DNA of 64,000 nucleotides from Pyrus communis. Lineage: Eukaryota; Streptophyta; Magnoliopsida; Rosales; Rosaceae. The position numbers were made by a program, and so were the translations under genes. The notes under the pieces were generated by a model that did no database searches, had not been told where the DNA came from, and saw only the letters and a list, made by a program, of their open reading frames with translations. This document shows, in pieces, positions 22,984 to 35,082 of the stretch. Location of the stretch: NCBI RefSeq assembly GCF_963583255.1, contig NC_084806.1:21804317-21868316 (forward strand), in the 5' to 3' direction. Each line of letters starts with the position of its first letter. Position 1 is the stretch's first letter.

Positions 22984-25900
22984 ATGACGCGGAGTTCTCA
23001 AACTGTGCATGCACATATCTTGGACTTTAACGACGATTTTGAACGTGATTTGAGAAGAAAGAGGAGGCATCCCGAACCTAGTGAACCTAGTTCAAGTTCA
23101 GAGGCCGAATCTGAGTTTGAAAGTGTGGAAGAAGAAGTTATGGCAGCGGACAATCGGACCATTAAAGAGCTTTCGGCCTCGGGGTTGGCCAATGCCGCAC
23201 CATTATGCATTCAATACCCCGCGGCTGCCCAAGGCAAGACCGATGAATTCGAGTTGAAGTCAAGCTTGTTGCACCACATTCCGAAATACCATGGGCTTTC
23301 CATGGAAGATCCCAACAAGCATCTCAAGGAGTTCGAGGTTGTTTGTTCGAGCATGACACCCATAAATGTCGATGGGAACATTCTAATGATGAAAGCTTTT
23401 CCATTCTCTCTTGTGGAAAAAGCTAAGGATTGGCTTTATGAATTGGCACCTGGGACCGTTACTTCTTGGGAGAGCATGAAGAGAGCGTTCTTGGAGAAGT
23501 TCTTCCCTACTTCAAGAGTCATTCTCTTGAGGAAGAAAATTAGCGGAATCCAACAAAGTCAAGGAGAATCTTTTCCGGCATACTACGAGCGTTTTAAAGC
23601 CCTTGTTGCATCATGTCCTCAACATCAAATGAAGGAGGAGCTTCTCCTTCAATATTTCTATGAGGGCCTTCTTCCCATTGAAAGGCAAATGCTCGATGCT
23701 TCGGCGGGAGGTGCATTGGTGGACAAAACTCCTATGTCGGCCAAGACCCTAATTGCAAACCGTGCTCTAAATGCACAACAATATGAAGGACTTGGGCAAA
23801 GGGACCCCCCACGGCAACACTTGAATGAGGTAAGTTCTCAATCCGATATTCAATCTCAGATAGCTAATCTTACTTCTATTGTGTCTCAGATGGCCGAAGG
23901 AATGAAGATACAAGGACCGATTGTATGTGGTGTATGTTCTATCCAAGGACACCCTTCGGAAAAATGCCCTCAATTGATTGAGAATGGGGGATGGGAGAGT
24001 GCAAATGCCATTGGATTTCCGAGCCACAATCAACCAAGGAATGATCCATATTCCAACACATACAATCCTGGTTGGAGAGACCATCCAAACTTCAAGTGGA
24101 GGGAACCTCAACAACCTCAACAACAAGGAGGCTTTAGACAACAACCCCCGGGGTTCTACACCAAGCCATTCGGCCCCAATCCAAACCAAGCACAACCTGC
24201 CCAAAACAATCAAGGTACGTCGTTGGGAAATGAAACACTTCTTAAATTACTTACCAATTTGTCTCAGGGGCAAGAGGATCAAACCAAAGCCATGCAAAAC
24301 CAAGACAAAAGGGTGGATCACTTGGAGAAACAAATTGGGCAGATTGCGGAATTTGTAGGACAATTCCGAGACAAAGGCAAGCTCCCTAGCTCAACCATTG
24401 TCAATCCAAGGGGAGGATTCGAATCTGCCAAGGCAATCATGTTGAGAAGTGGTAAGGAGGTCGAAACCACCCCAAGCACGTCCAAAACAAGTCAAGAAGA
24501 GGACGTGTTGCTGCAAGAAGAGGAGGAACAAGGAATAAAGGCCACGGAAAGGGTGAAAGAATCTTTGCCGCAGCCCCCTATTGTGCCAAAACCGTCCAAT
24601 ATGCCTAAGGTAAGTCCAAATTCGACTTTGTCAAGTTCTATTCCACTAAACGTGCCCTTTCCTAGCAGGTTTAGGCAATCAAAGAAGGAGGAGAGTGAAA
24701 AGGACATTTTGGAAACCTTTAGGAAAGTTCAAGTTAACATTCCGCTCCTTGATGCAATCAAGCAAGTCCCTAAGTATGCCAAGTTCTTAAAAGAGCTTTG
24801 CACAACGAGGAAGAGGATTTCAAACAAGGAGGTGGTCCAGGTAAGTGAAAATGTCTCTGCTGTGTTACAAAGGAAATTACCCCCTAAATGCAAAGATCCG
24901 GGTAGTTTTACAATTCCGTGCGTTATTGGTAATACTAAGTTTGAACAATGCATGTTAGACTTAGGGGCTTCGATTAATGTTATGCCATACTCTATTTATG
25001 CATCTATGAACTTAGGTGAGCTTAAAAATGATGGTGTGATAATTCAATTAGCCGATCGTTCTAATGCATATCCAAAGGGTGTTTTGGAAGATGTTTTGGT
25101 ACAGGTTGATAACTTGATTTTTCCAGCGGATTTCTACGTGCTTGACATGGAGGATTCACCCCATTCCACCCCATTACCGATTCTATTAGGGAGGCCCTTC
25201 ATGAAAACAGCCCGCACCAAGATAGATGTGTTTAAAGGAACTTTAACGATGGAATTTGATGGGGAAGTCATTGATTTCAATCTTTCTGAAAGTATTAAAT
25301 TTCCTAAGGACGATCATTCTTGCTTTTCTATTGATATAATTGATGATTTGGCGCAGGAATTTCTCGATTCTTTGGAGAGGGATACACTTGAAACAACAAT
25401 TGCACAAGGAATTGGGCAAAAATCTGGTTTTGCCGTGCCTAGAAGTGAAGATGAGGCCGAGATGGTTGCTGCACTTGAGTCATTGCCACAACACTTTGGT
25501 AAGCCTCCAAAACCGAGTCCAATTCCTGTTTTGACTAACAAGTTGTTACCTTCAGTGATTCAGGCACCCATTCTTGAGCTTAAACCATTACCGGATCATT
25601 TGAAGTATGTCTATTTGGGAGACAATGAGACGTTGCCTGTCATAGTTTCCTTATCCCTCACAGCAATGGAGGAGGAGAAATTGATTCGGGTGTTGAAAGA
25701 GCACAAGACGGCCATAGGATGGACCTTGGCCGACATAAAGGGTATTAGTCCTACAACTTGCATGCATCGCATACTTTTAGAGGAGGGGGCTAAACCAACC
25801 AGAGAGGCTCAACGCCGGCTCAACCCTCCAATGATGGAAGTTGTGAAAAAGGAGATTATCAAGCTTCTAGATTGTGGGGTGATCTATCCTATCTCGGATA

Positions 25901-28467
25901 GCCGTTGGGTTTCACCGGTTCAAGTTGTGCCAAAGAAATCCGGAGTGACTGTGGTGAAGAATGAAGAAGATGAACTTGTGCCTACACGCATTCAAACCGG
26001 TTGGAGGGTGTGCATTGACTATAGAAAGCTAAATGCCGCAACAAGGAAAGATCACTTCCCTTTGCCATTCATTGATCAAATGCTTGAAAGGTTAGCCGGT
26101 CATTCTTTTTATTGCTTTCTTGATGGTTATTCGGGTTATAATCAAATTGTCATAACGCCGGATGATCAAGAAAAGACCACCTTTATTTGTCCATTTGGTA
26201 CTTTTGCATATCATCGTATGCCATTTGGTTTATGCAATGCACCGGCCACTTTCCAACGATGCATGGTAAGTATCTTCTCTGATTATGTTGAAAAGATAAT
26301 TGAAGTATTTATGGACGATTTTAGTGTGTTTGGAGACTCATTTGATGCTTGTTTGCATAATCTCACTTTAATCTTGAAAAGATGCATGGAAACTAACCTT
26401 GTTTTGAATTGGGAAAAATGTCATTTTATGGTTAAACAAGGTATAGTTTTGGGTCATATCATCTCTGAAAAAGGAATTGAAGTTGATAAGTCTAAAATAG
26501 ATCTTGTACGTCACTTACCCTCTCCTACGTCGGTTAGAGAGGTCCGTTCTTTTCTTGGCCATGTAGGATTCTATCGACGATTTATCAAGGACTTTTCCAA
26601 GATTGCACAACCCCTATGCCGCCTACTCCAAAAGGATGTGTCTTTTGAGTTCAACGAGGCGTGTGAGAAGGCATTCAAGCATCTAAAAGACTTACTCACC
26701 ACGGCACCCATCATAACTCCCCCGGATTGGTCCATTCCCTTTGAATTGATGTGTGATGCATCGGATTATGCACTTGGGGCTGTTTTGGGTCAAAGGAAAA
26801 ATAAACAGCCACATGTTATTTATTATGCTTCACGCACTTTAAATGATGCTCAATTGAATTATTCTACAACCGAAAAAGAACTTTTGGCGGTTGTATTTGC
26901 TTTAGATAAGTTTAGATCATATCTTCTTGGTACTAAAGTAATTGTTTTCACTGACCATGCAGCCTTGAAGTATCTTCTCACCAAAAAGGAGGCTAAGCCA
27001 AGACTCATTCGTTGGATACTCCTACTTCAAGAGTTCGATCTTGAAATCCGAGACAAGAAAGGGTGTGAAAACGTGGTGGCTGACCACCTAAGTAGAATGG
27101 TGCGTGAGGAAGAGTCCACCCCCATTTTAGAAACGTTTCCGGATGAGCAACTTCTGTCCATTGAGGTAAGAACCCCTTGGTATGCCGATTTGGTCAATTT
27201 CTTGGTGTCTAAGCAAGTTCCTAGTACCCTAAACAAGTTCCAACGTGATAAACTTGTTCATGATGCACGTTTTTATGTTTGGGATGATCCATATTTATGG
27301 AAATTCTGCCCAGATCAGATTGTGCGTAGATGTGTGCCCGAATCTGAATTTAATTCCATTCTTACATTCTGCCATACTTATGCATGTGGGGGACATTTTG
27401 GCACCCAAAGGACAGCCCTAAAGGTGTTACAATCTGGATTTTATTGGCCTAATCTCTTTAAAGATGCTAAAATGTTTTGTGTAACATGCGATAAGTGTCA
27501 AAGAACAGGTAACATAGGGCCTAAGGACCAAATGCCGCAACAATCTCTCTCCTTTGTGGAAATTTTTGATGTTTGGGGTATTGATTTCATGGGCCCCTTC
27601 CCTCCATCTTTTGGTTTCACTTATATCTTGCTAGCTGTCGATTATGTTTCCAAATGGGTGGAAGCCAAAGCCACCCGTACTAACGATTCTAAGGTTGTTG
27701 CAGATTTTGTGAAATCTAATATTTTTGCTAGGTTTGGGATGCCACGAGTTTTAATTAGTGATGGGGGTTCTCACTTTCGTAACCGCACCATTGAAGCTTT
27801 GCTCAAGAAGTACAACGTTACTCATAAGGTTTCCAAACCTTATCACCCTCAAACCAATGGGCAAGCGGAGGTTTCAAATAGGGAGATCAAACAAGTCCTA
27901 GAGAAAACCGTGGGACCCTCAAGAAGAGATTGGAGTTTGCGCTTGGACGATGCATTGTGGGCCTATCGTACGGCTTACAAAACTCCCCTTGGCATGTCAC
28001 CTTTTCGGCTTATATATGGTAAGCCATGTCATTTGCCCGTTGAGTTAGAGCACAAGGCACATTGGGCTGTGAAAACCTTCAATTTGGACATAGACGCTGC
28101 TGGAGTTCATAGGAAGCTCCAATTAGATGAACTTGAGGAGATTAGGAACGAGGCTTACGAGAATGCTCGCATCTACAAGGACAAGACGAAGGCTTATCAT
28201 GATAAGATGCTTCGTACCAAAACGTTCTCCAAGGGGCAGAAAGTGTTGCTTTTTGATTCAAGACTTCGGTTATTCCCTGGTAAGTTACGTTCTAAATGGA
28301 TTGGACCTCTTGTTGTTACTAATGTTTTTCCTCATGGTGCAGTCCAAGTCCAAAGCTTAAAAAGTGGCCACGAGTTCAAGGTGAACGGACATAGATTGAA
28401 GCCATACTATGAGAACTTTGTGGAGCATGTCGTGGAGGAGATCCCACTCCATGCCGTGGGCTCTTAA
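22984..28467 (+). CDS. gag-pol: Gag-Pol polyprotein of element C (1827 aa, intact)
   Basis: Single open frame from ATG 22984. Domains in order: Gag capsid region (about 105-250); CCHC knuckle [14 protein letters not shown] at 315-328; a coiled-coil-like [14 protein letters not shown] near 446; protease with DLGAS at 659-663; RT from about 930, with [10 protein letters not shown] at 1006 and FMDDF at 1109-1113; RNase H with D1258, E1299, D1324 and D1367; integrase HHCC zinc motif (H1464, H1471, C1502, C1505), catalytic D1534, D1593 and E1629 (DX58DX35E), and a GPLVV C-terminal domain without a chromodomain. All key residues are present, so it may be functional. Gag and Pol are in one frame with no frameshift signal, as in other Athila elements. 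Expression would start from the 20380 LTR. Confidence 0.95.
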   Translation: MTRSSQTVHAHILDFNDDFERDLRRKRRHPEPSEPSSSSEAESEFESVEEEVMAADNRTIKELSASGLANAAPLCIQYPAAAQGKTDEFELKSSLLHHIPKYHGLSMEDPNKHLKEFEVVCSSMTPINVDGNILMMKAFPFSLVEKAKDWLYELAPGTVTSWESMKRAFLEKFFPTSRVILLRKKISGIQQSQGESFPAYYERFKALVASCPQHQMKEELLLQYFYEGLLPIERQMLDASAGGALVDKTPMSAKTLIANRALNAQQYEGLGQRDPPRQHLNEVSSQSDIQSQIANLTSIVSQMAEGMKIQGPIVCGVCSIQGHPSEKCPQLIENGGWESANAIGFPSHNQPRNDPYSNTYNPGWRDHPNFKWREPQQPQQQGGFRQQPPGFYTKPFGPNPNQAQPAQNNQGTSLGNETLLKLLTNLSQGQEDQTKAMQNQDKRVDHLEKQIGQIAEFVGQFRDKGKLPSSTIVNPRGGFESAKAIMLRSGKEVETTPSTSKTSQEEDVLLQEEEEQGIKATERVKESLPQPPIVPKPSNMPKVSPNSTLSSSIPLNVPFPSRFRQSKKEESEKDILETFRKVQVNIPLLDAIKQVPKYAKFLKELCTTRKRISNKEVVQVSENVSAVLQRKLPPKCKDPGSFTIPCVIGNTKFEQCMLDLGASINVMPYSIYASMNLGELKNDGVIIQLADRSNAYPKGVLEDVLVQVDNLIFPADFYVLDMEDSPHSTPLPILLGRPFMKTARTKIDVFKGTLTMEFDGEVIDFNLSESIKFPKDDHSCFSIDIIDDLAQEFLDSLERDTLETTIAQGIGQKSGFAVPRSEDEAEMVAALESLPQHFGKPPKPSPIPVLTNKLLPSVIQAPILELKPLPDHLKYVYLGDNETLPVIVSLSLTAMEEEKLIRVLKEHKTAIGWTLADIKGISPTTCMHRILLEEGAKPTREAQRRLNPPMMEVVKKEIIKLLDCGVIYPISDSRWVSPVQVVPKKSGVTVVKNEEDELVPTRIQTGWRVCIDYRKLNAATRKDHFPLPFIDQMLERLAGHSFYCFLDGYSGYNQIVITPDDQEKTTFICPFGTFAYHRMPFGLCNAPATFQRCMVSIFSDYVEKIIEVFMDDFSVFGDSFDACLHNLTLILKRCMETNLVLNWEKCHFMVKQGIVLGHIISEKGIEVDKSKIDLVRHLPSPTSVREVRSFLGHVGFYRRFIKDFSKIAQPLCRLLQKDVSFEFNEACEKAFKHLKDLLTTAPIITPPDWSIPFELMCDASDYALGAVLGQRKNKQPHVIYYASRTLNDAQLNYSTTEKELLAVVFALDKFRSYLLGTKVIVFTDHAALKYLLTKKEAKPRLIRWILLLQEFDLEIRDKKGCENVVADHLSRMVREEESTPILETFPDEQLLSIEVRTPWYADLVNFLVSKQVPSTLNKFQRDKLVHDARFYVWDDPYLWKFCPDQIVRRCVPESEFNSILTFCHTYACGGHFGTQRTALKVLQSGFYWPNLFKDAKMFCVTCDKCQRTGNIGPKDQMPQQSLSFVEIFDVWGIDFMGPFPPSFGFTYILLAVDYVSKWVEAKATRTNDSKVVADFVKSNIFARFGMPRVLISDGGSHFRNRTIEALLKKYNVTHKVSKPYHPQTNGQAEVSNREIKQVLEKTVGPSRRDWSLRLDDALWAYRTAYKTPLGMSPFRLIYGKPCHLPVELEHKAHWAVKTFNLDIDAAGVHRKLQLDELEEIRNEAYENARIYKDKTKAYHDKMLRTKTFSKGQKVLLFDSRLRLFPGKLRSKWIGPLVVTNVFPHGAVQVQSLKSGHEFKVNGHRLKPYYENFVEHVVEEIPLHAVGS

Positions 28468-29745
28468 GGAGCATGAACGTGTCTTCGTCCGGCTGCAAGA
28501 CGTTAAAGAAAGCGCTACTTGGGAGGCAACCCATGCAATTCAACAAAGGAAGCTCAAGGAATCACTCCAATTCCAGATTTGCGTTCCTAAACCCTTCACT
28601 TTGTTGTTTATTTCGAATCTGCCTATTTAGTTGTTTTACTTGCTGTTTGTGTGTTTCTTTGTGTTTTGTGTGATTTTATGCTTGAAACATTGAGGACAAT
28701 GTTTGATTTAAGTGTGTGGGGGTAACTAAGTGTTTTTGATGCAAATTAATGGGATTTTATCACCCTTTACTTATAGACTTGTTCCTTGCTGTTTTTAAGT
28801 GTTTTTAAGCAGTTTTGGTGTGTTTTGAAGTAAAAATCCGAAAATCACATAAAAATTTGAAAAATTTGTTTTAAAAACCCAAAAAGAGTTGTTTTCAAAG
28901 TGTTCTTGTGTGAGAATTTGTGTGCCATAGGCACGGCATGAATGAAAAGAAAAAGAAAAAGAAAAAAAAAAGGCGTGAAAAGTATGAAAAAGAGTTGAAA
29001 AGTTGTGAAAAAGAATTCCAAAGTATTGTTTGTTGAAGTAAGGGTCCAAAACAATGAATTCGGCCCTAAGGAGTTGTCTAAGTCTTCCCCTTGTGTTTTA
29101 AAGTTAATTTCTGCAATCTAAATGAATTCTAAGTCTTAAGTACACTACTTTGCTTACTATTACTTGAAGAACGCTTGTTCTCCTTATCTTTTCTTTGTTA
29201 ACCACTACCCCAAGCCCCGTTACAACCCTTGACTTCATTCTTGAGTGTTATGTGTTTCAATTTGTGGAGTTTGAATTTGGTATGAGCATATGGTCATTAG
29301 TTCTCGCATCTAAGTAGTAGCATTCCATTCATGAGATCATTTCTAAACATGCTTATTAACTCCATAAATTGCGTTCTTTGTTATACGTATATGTGAGCAT
29401 TCGTTTTCATATTTACATCAATCTTCTCACATATAACTAGTATAGGGTGTGTAGTTAGAAAATCTGAGTGAAAATTGAGTGCATATCTTGTAAGGATTGA
29501 GCAAATTCTCTAAGGCATGTTACTACATTCAAAACATTCTTTTAATCGATTAATTGTGAACTAGTAAGTGGTGACTATGATTAAGTATGTTTTCAATTGT
29601 AAAGATGACTCAAATCTGTGGGGATGATGATTTTTAACTTGTCATGTACCATTGGAAATCCCTGAGGTGAACGTTGGAAGGTTTAGGTTATGTTTTGTTT
29701 CTTTGTTTTGCTCGAGGACTAGCAAAAGCTAAGTGTGGGGGAATT
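28468..29745 (+). other. 3' non-coding region and polypurine tract of element C
   Basis: No gene. It holds the conserved post-pol block (28486-28536), the hairpin AAACATTG-AGGA-CAATGTTT (28685-28704) followed by 'gatttaagtgtgtggggg', an AG/A tract (about 28944-28970), the ctcgaggactagcaaaagc motif (29711-29729) and the polypurine tract 'aagtgtgggggaatt' (29731-29745). Confidence 0.82.
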
Positions 29746-32237
29746 TGATAGAAGCATATTTATGCGCCTTTGTTAGCTAGTTCTTATGCATTTATGTTGT
29801 GTTTTCTTACTTAATTTAGTGTTTAAAGTCATTTTCGTGTGTTTATAGGTTCATATGGCTAAGGATGCAAAAGGATGCCTTTCGGAGCCTTTTGGAGCAA
29901 ATTAGAGATTGGAATGGATTGCATATGCTTAAAGCCAAGTAGATGGACGAAATTGAAGACCAAAGGAATGAAAATGAAGAACAAAGAGTTCACATTCATC
30001 ACCAACACAACCATACATCCACACATTCTTTCTCCATCATTGCCGTGCAAAACACCATCATTACAGCCACATGCACATTCCACTTAATCACTTCAGATTT
30101 CCACCATCAACAAAGAACCATTCATTAATCATTTACACTTTAATCATTCAACCACATTCACACATCACCCATTCACCTTTGTGCCATGCTTCTACCTTTG
30201 TTCAAGCCCTTCCACATAACCTGCCTTCATTCATTCAGAAAAAGCATTCCTTGCCGTGGCTTACATGCACTTCCCACTACCTTTCATTTCAGCCAAATCA
30301 CATGCATTCCCACATGCATTTCCACCCACATACACCCATAATCATTCAACACATGCATCCATAATCATCTCTCAAAACCGTGCATTTCATGTTCATTCCA
30401 ACCTTTATTCCACATGCACTCCCTTTAAATAATCAACCCACATGCACCATTCAAACATAAACCCATTCACCACCAGAAAACAACCATGCCGTGGGTTCCC
30501 ATTCCAGATTTCCAACATTCCCTTTTATTTTCTGTCAAAACACATGCATTCCCACCCTTTAATCACATGCATTTCTGCCACATGCATCTCCCATCACCAT
30601 TTCAGCTTTCCACCTAATTCCTAGTCATCATGTTCCCCCCATTTCACCTATAAATAAGCATGCATTGCAGCCACAAAACACACACTCTTCCATTTCAGAA
30701 AACCATCTCTCATACACATTCATTCACGCCAGAAATTCCTCCCCTCTCTCTAGCACTACCATACTTCACCATTCTTCATATTTTCTGCCCAAAAACACTC
30801 CTTACCTTCCCCTACATCCATCCCTACCCTAAACACATCCTTCTACATCATCCATAACCCCCAAAACTCACCAAAACCCCTTGTGCCGCAGCAACTAGAG
30901 GAGAAGAGGCCTAAACGTTCATACAATTCAAGATTGAGTTGTTGGAATTTTTAGGTGTACTTCGATTCTTGTTTTCAATGTTTACTTTGTTATTACTCTT
31001 TAAGTTTGTTGTAATCATGAGTGGCTAAACCCCTAATTAGTTAGGGGAAAGTTTGAAGCCATGGATATGTTTGAAATATGAATTGATTTCTTCCAATTGT
31101 GATTTGTTAATTTGTGATTGCAATTCAATTATCATGTTTATTAAAGACTTGTTTTTGTATGTTGATTAGGGATGCATACTTAGTCTTCATGCATAAACTC
31201 GATGCTAGTTTATAAACGAGTTTCACCTAATCGTCACAAGTTTATAAACATGAGTAGTGAAGGTTGCTAGTCACAACCGCGTTAATTGAATTCTTGGCAA
31301 AAGTATCATGCATTCATAGTTACAATTGCCTCGTTAACACTTATAATTTTCATAGAGCATAATGATCTCTCATTGTATCTCTTCTATGCATTCATGTTGA
31401 GAACCATTGGAGAATGATTTGAATTGTCGCATGCATCATCCAATTCAATAACTTAAGGAAAATTTGAGAGTTAATTAGTGCATCACGGTTAACTTGGGGT
31501 GTTGAGCATCATAGTTAATGAAAAACAATTGGAGAATCGATTCATATATAAATGTGTCATGTGTGGAGAATGGACCTCTAACTAATCCATCCATCATCTT
31601 GTTTCTCAAATTCGTTTTACAATCTGTTTCGTTTATTAACTTGTTTTGTTATTTCAATTTTCGTATAAATCTAAATCCCCCTTTACTTTAATGTCCAATT
31701 TAGTTAGAAATCAATTTAGTTTGTGCTTTTAAGTGTTTTGATTCATTTTATTTCCCAATTTCGTCCAAATTCACCAAACTGCTCAAAACTGCCCAGAAAG
31801 TGATTTTAAGGCAGTTTTGAGTGTTTTGGGTGATGTTTGAGTCTTTTGGTTTGTTTTAATGTTTTAAAGTTTAGTTTTGCATTCTTTGAGTCTAGTATAG
31901 TGTTTTATATTGTGTTTTTACTTTCTTGAGTCAAGTTATTACTTAATTTCGTCCAAATTTGTGTTTGTGCTCAAATCTGCCCAGAAAGTGGTTTTTAGGC
32001 AGATTTGAGTGTGTTTGTGTTGTTTTGAGTCTTTTGGTTTGTCTTAGTGTTTTAAAGTTTAGTTTTGCATTCTTTGAGTCTAGTAAGTGTTTTATATTGT
32101 GTTCTTACGTTTTTGAGTCAATTTCACATTGATTAGCATCCCTAGTTAATCCCCGGTCTAGAACGATCCCTATTTGCTCATTTACTACAATTGTCATCCA
32201 TAGGGTTTAATTTGTGTGTTTAACTATTTTCGCATCA
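29746..32237 (+). repeat. 3' LTR of the full C element, also 5' LTR of a truncated third unit
   Basis: 2492 bp. It equals the 5' LTR plus a 12-bp duplication (cacatgcattcc type) near 30300. TATA box at 30649-30656, hairpin cassettes at 31782-31821 and 31970-32009. It is followed by a normal PBS, so it also served as a 5' LTR. Confidence 0.93.
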
Positions 32238-32242
32238 AATTT

Positions 32243-32260
32243 TGGCGCCGTTGCCGGGGA
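32243..32260 (+). promoter_or_regulatory. Primer-binding site of the third C unit
   Basis: TGGCGCCGTTGCCGGGGA, identical to 22865-22882, placed after an LTR that already ends one element. This is the direct evidence for a third tandem unit. Confidence 0.9.
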
Positions 32261-32361
32261 TTAGCAAAATTGCTAATCCCTTGTGTTTTTGCCGTATGTT
32301 TTTAGTGTAATTTACCTAGTTTTCTTATTTTGTTTTGTTTTCTTGGTTTAGGTACTAGTGC

Positions 32362-32886
32362 ATGACGCGGAGTTCTCAAACTGTGCATGCACATATCTTG
32401 GACTTTAACGACGATTTTGAACGTGATTTGAGAAGAAAGAGGAGGCATCCCGAACCTAGTGAACCTAGTTCAAGTTCAGAGGCCGAATCTGAGTTTGAAA
32501 GTGTGGAAGAAGAAGTTATGGCAGCGGACAATCGGACCATTAAAGAGCTTTCGGCCTCGGGGTTGGCCAATGCCGCACCATTATGCATTCAATACCCCGC
32601 GGCTGCCCAAGGCAAGACCGATGAATTCGAGTTGAAGTCAAGCTTGTTGCACCACATTCCGAAATACCATGGGCTTTCCATGGAAGATCCCAACAAGCAT
32701 CTCAAGGAGTTCGAGGTTGTTTGTTCGAGCATGACACCCATAAATGTCGATGGGAACATTCTAATGATGAAAGCTTTTCCATTCTCTCTTGTGGAAAAAG
32801 CTAAGGATTGGCTTTATGAATTGGCACCTGGGACCGTTACTTCTTGGGAGAGCATAAAGCTAAGGATTCTTGATACATGCGTATAA
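32362..32886 (+). pseudogene. Truncated gag of the third C unit
   Basis: Identical to the first 164 residues of the C Gag, through ...TVTSWES. The frame leaves Gag at 32855 and runs through about 10 unrelated residues to a stop at 32886. Capsid is incomplete; knuckle, protease and everything after are missing. The break is a repair scar (see 32856-32889). Confidence 0.9.
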
Positions 32887-32889
32887 TTC
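32856..32889. other. Repair scar with templated filler DNA
   Basis: Bases 32856-32868 (aaagctaaggatt) repeat 32797-32809 from gag about 60 bp upstream. Nine untemplated bases follow, then 32878-32889 (tgcgtataattc), which matches the end of a D-type LTR up to the same joint seen inside the LTR array. It links the C gag to element D. Confidence 0.8.
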
Positions 32890-34970
32890 ATGCGACTTAA
32901 ATAGCTTGTTCTCGTACATTTACGTTATGTTTCTTTAGTTATTTTAGTACTTTAAGCTATTTTCGTGTGTTTGTAGGTCCAAAGGGCTAAAGGAGCAAAA
33001 AGATGCATTTTGGAGACTTTTGGAGCACTTTTGGGCTAAGGACGGATAGCTTATGCTTGAAGCCAAAGTGTTGGACGAAATTGAAGACCTAATTGGAGCC
33101 AAAGTGTTGGAACCTTGTTCTCTTTAGTTTTAGGACATTTAAACCTTTCCTAATCCCAATCATGCCATGCATAACACACATCCATTCTAACACATTGTCA
33201 TTGAACATGCATTTCCTTCATTAGTTAACCCACATGCACTTATCACTTATCATCACCACATATCATATCACTTAATCACTTAATCACTTATCACTTATCA
33301 TCACCACTTAACCACTTATCATATCATAACCACATATCATATCACTTATCACTTATCACTTAACATAACATCCACCTACTTCACCTACAACATCCACCCA
33401 CTTCACCTACAACATCCACCCACTTCACCTACAACATCCACCTACTTCACCTACAACATCCACCTACTTCACCTACAACATCCACTTCACCTACAACATC
33501 CACCTACTTCACCTACAACATCCACCTACTTCACCTACAAATGACATAGCCATATGTTCCCTCCACTACTCCTATAAATACCCTTGCATTCATTCATTCA
33601 TGAACATCTCATTTCATACACAACACATTACAAACACATTCTCCCTTCCCTAGCCGTGAGCTTCCCATCTCTCCCTTTATAATCCAAACACCATTTTTCC
33701 ATTCCCCTTCCACTTCTACACCACTCCTCATCCATTTCCATAATCCCCCAAACCTCACCTTAGACCTTGTGCTACAACAACGAGGAAGATAAGAGGGCCT
33801 AAACGTTCATACAATTCAAGTGTGAGTTGTTGGAATGTTTAGGTGTTTCTTTGATTTCAAAGTTTAAATTTAATTCTCTTTGTTTTGTACGTATGAGGAA
33901 TGGAAGAGAAGAGTGCCTAAACGTTCATACAATTCAAGTTTGAGTTGTTGGAATGTTTAGGTGTTTCTTTGATTTCAAAGTTATGATAAACTAAACCCCC
34001 CTTTAGCTAGGGGGTGATTCGAAATATATGTTTATGCTTGCATTTTGATTTGATTACTTCTAATTACGTTTCATAAGTTGTGAATTCAATTTGTTTAACT
34101 GTTTTATTGATAACCTATTTATGTATGTTTATTGAGAGTGCACACTTAATTTTCATGCATGAATTTGACGCTAGAATATAAGTGAATTTCACCTAATCGT
34201 TATGAACTTATATTCACAAGTAGTGGAGGTTGCTTATAAACAATCGCGTTAAACGAATTCTTGGCATAAGTTTCATGCAATCATAGTAACGAATGCCTCG
34301 TCAACACTTATAGTTTTCATAATGCTTAATGATCTTTGATTGTATCTTTATTGTGCTGTTCACGTAAAGGACTTTTGGAGAATCTTGTGAATTGCGTTGC
34401 GCTAACCCATCCAATTCATTGACTTAAGGAAAACTTGACGGTTAATTTAAGCGGACCTAATTAACCCGGGGTGATGAGTTTAATAATTTATTGAAATGTA
34501 ATTGGAAATCTTTTTATTATGCAAGTGTAACATATGTGGAGATGACCCCCTTAGCTATTCTATCATCCATTCATTCCATTTCATCAATTTCATATTTACA
34601 TTCTGTCTAGTTTATTTAACTTGTTTCGTTATTTCAATTTTCGTATAAACTTAAATCCCCCTTTACTTTAATGTCAATTTAGTTAGAAATCATTTTAGTT
34701 TGTGTTTTTAAAAGCATTTTGAGTCTTTGGTTTGTCTTAGTGTTTTAAAGTTTAGTTTTACATTCTTTGAGTCTAGTATAGTGTTTTAAAGTTTAGTTTT
34801 ACATTCTTTGAGTCTAGTTTAGTGTTTTATATTGTGTTTTTACGTTTTTGAGTCAAATCCAAGTGATTAACAATCCCTCCTAATCCCCGGTCCAGAACGA
34901 TCCCTACTTGCACCTATACTACAATTGATAAAAAGAGGGTTTAATTTGTGTGCGTATAATTCTCGCATCA
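32890..34970 (+). repeat. 5' LTR of element D
   Basis: Begins ATGCGACTTAAATAG at LTR position about 17, directly after the joint 'gtataattc'. From there to the matching ATTC it is 2073 bp, exactly the array period. Ends CGCATCA before a PBS. TATA box at 33573-33580. One private base seen: 'gagaatcttg' at about 34379 where all array copies have 'gagaatgttg'. Confidence 0.9.
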
Positions 34971-34975
34971 AATTT

Positions 34976-34993
34976 TGGCGCCGTTGCCGGGGA
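34976..34993 (+). promoter_or_regulatory. Primer-binding site of element D
   Basis: TGGCGCCGTTGCCGGGGA, intact, two bases plus spacer after the LTR end. The hairpin that follows is weaker than in B, C and G because one base differs (ggggactag instead of ggggattag). Confidence 0.9.
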
Positions 34994-35082
34994 CTAGAAA
35001 ATTTGCTAATCCCTTGGATTGTTTGTTTCTGTATTGTCTTTTAGATTTAGTTTTTATTTGTGTTTTGTTTGTTAAGAACAAC

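Larger units (their letters stand above)
20380..32237 (+). mobile_element. Full-length Athila-type element C
   Basis: LTR-PBS-gag-pol-polypurine tract-LTR, 11858 bp. Both LTRs start TG and end CA and are virtually identical, the PBS is intact and the Gag-Pol frame is open from end to end. There is no env-like frame between pol and the 3' LTR, unlike some Athila elements. It is the only candidate for an autonomous element in the window. It has no private target duplication because it shares LTRs with its tandem neighbours. Confidence 0.9.
17394..32889 (+). mobile_element. C cluster: tandem Athila elements sharing LTRs
   Basis: Order: truncated LTR, integrase fragment, 3' region (17394-20379); LTR 20380-22859; full internal region 22860-29745; LTR 29746-32237; second PBS and truncated gag to 32855; repair scar to 32889. 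The left target duplication would be tgcat (17389-17393); the right side is lost. The first unit is offset by exactly 9366 bp from the full one (18087 to 27453, 19101 to 28467, 20380 to 29746) with no gaps. The copies therefore arose by recent tandem duplication, probably unequal exchange between LTRs, followed by deletions at each end. Confidence 0.88.

Noticed and set aside
28468..29745. env-like ORF after pol in element C, as in some Athila elements
   Set aside because: The longest frames are short AT-rich readings on either strand with no membrane or signal segments.
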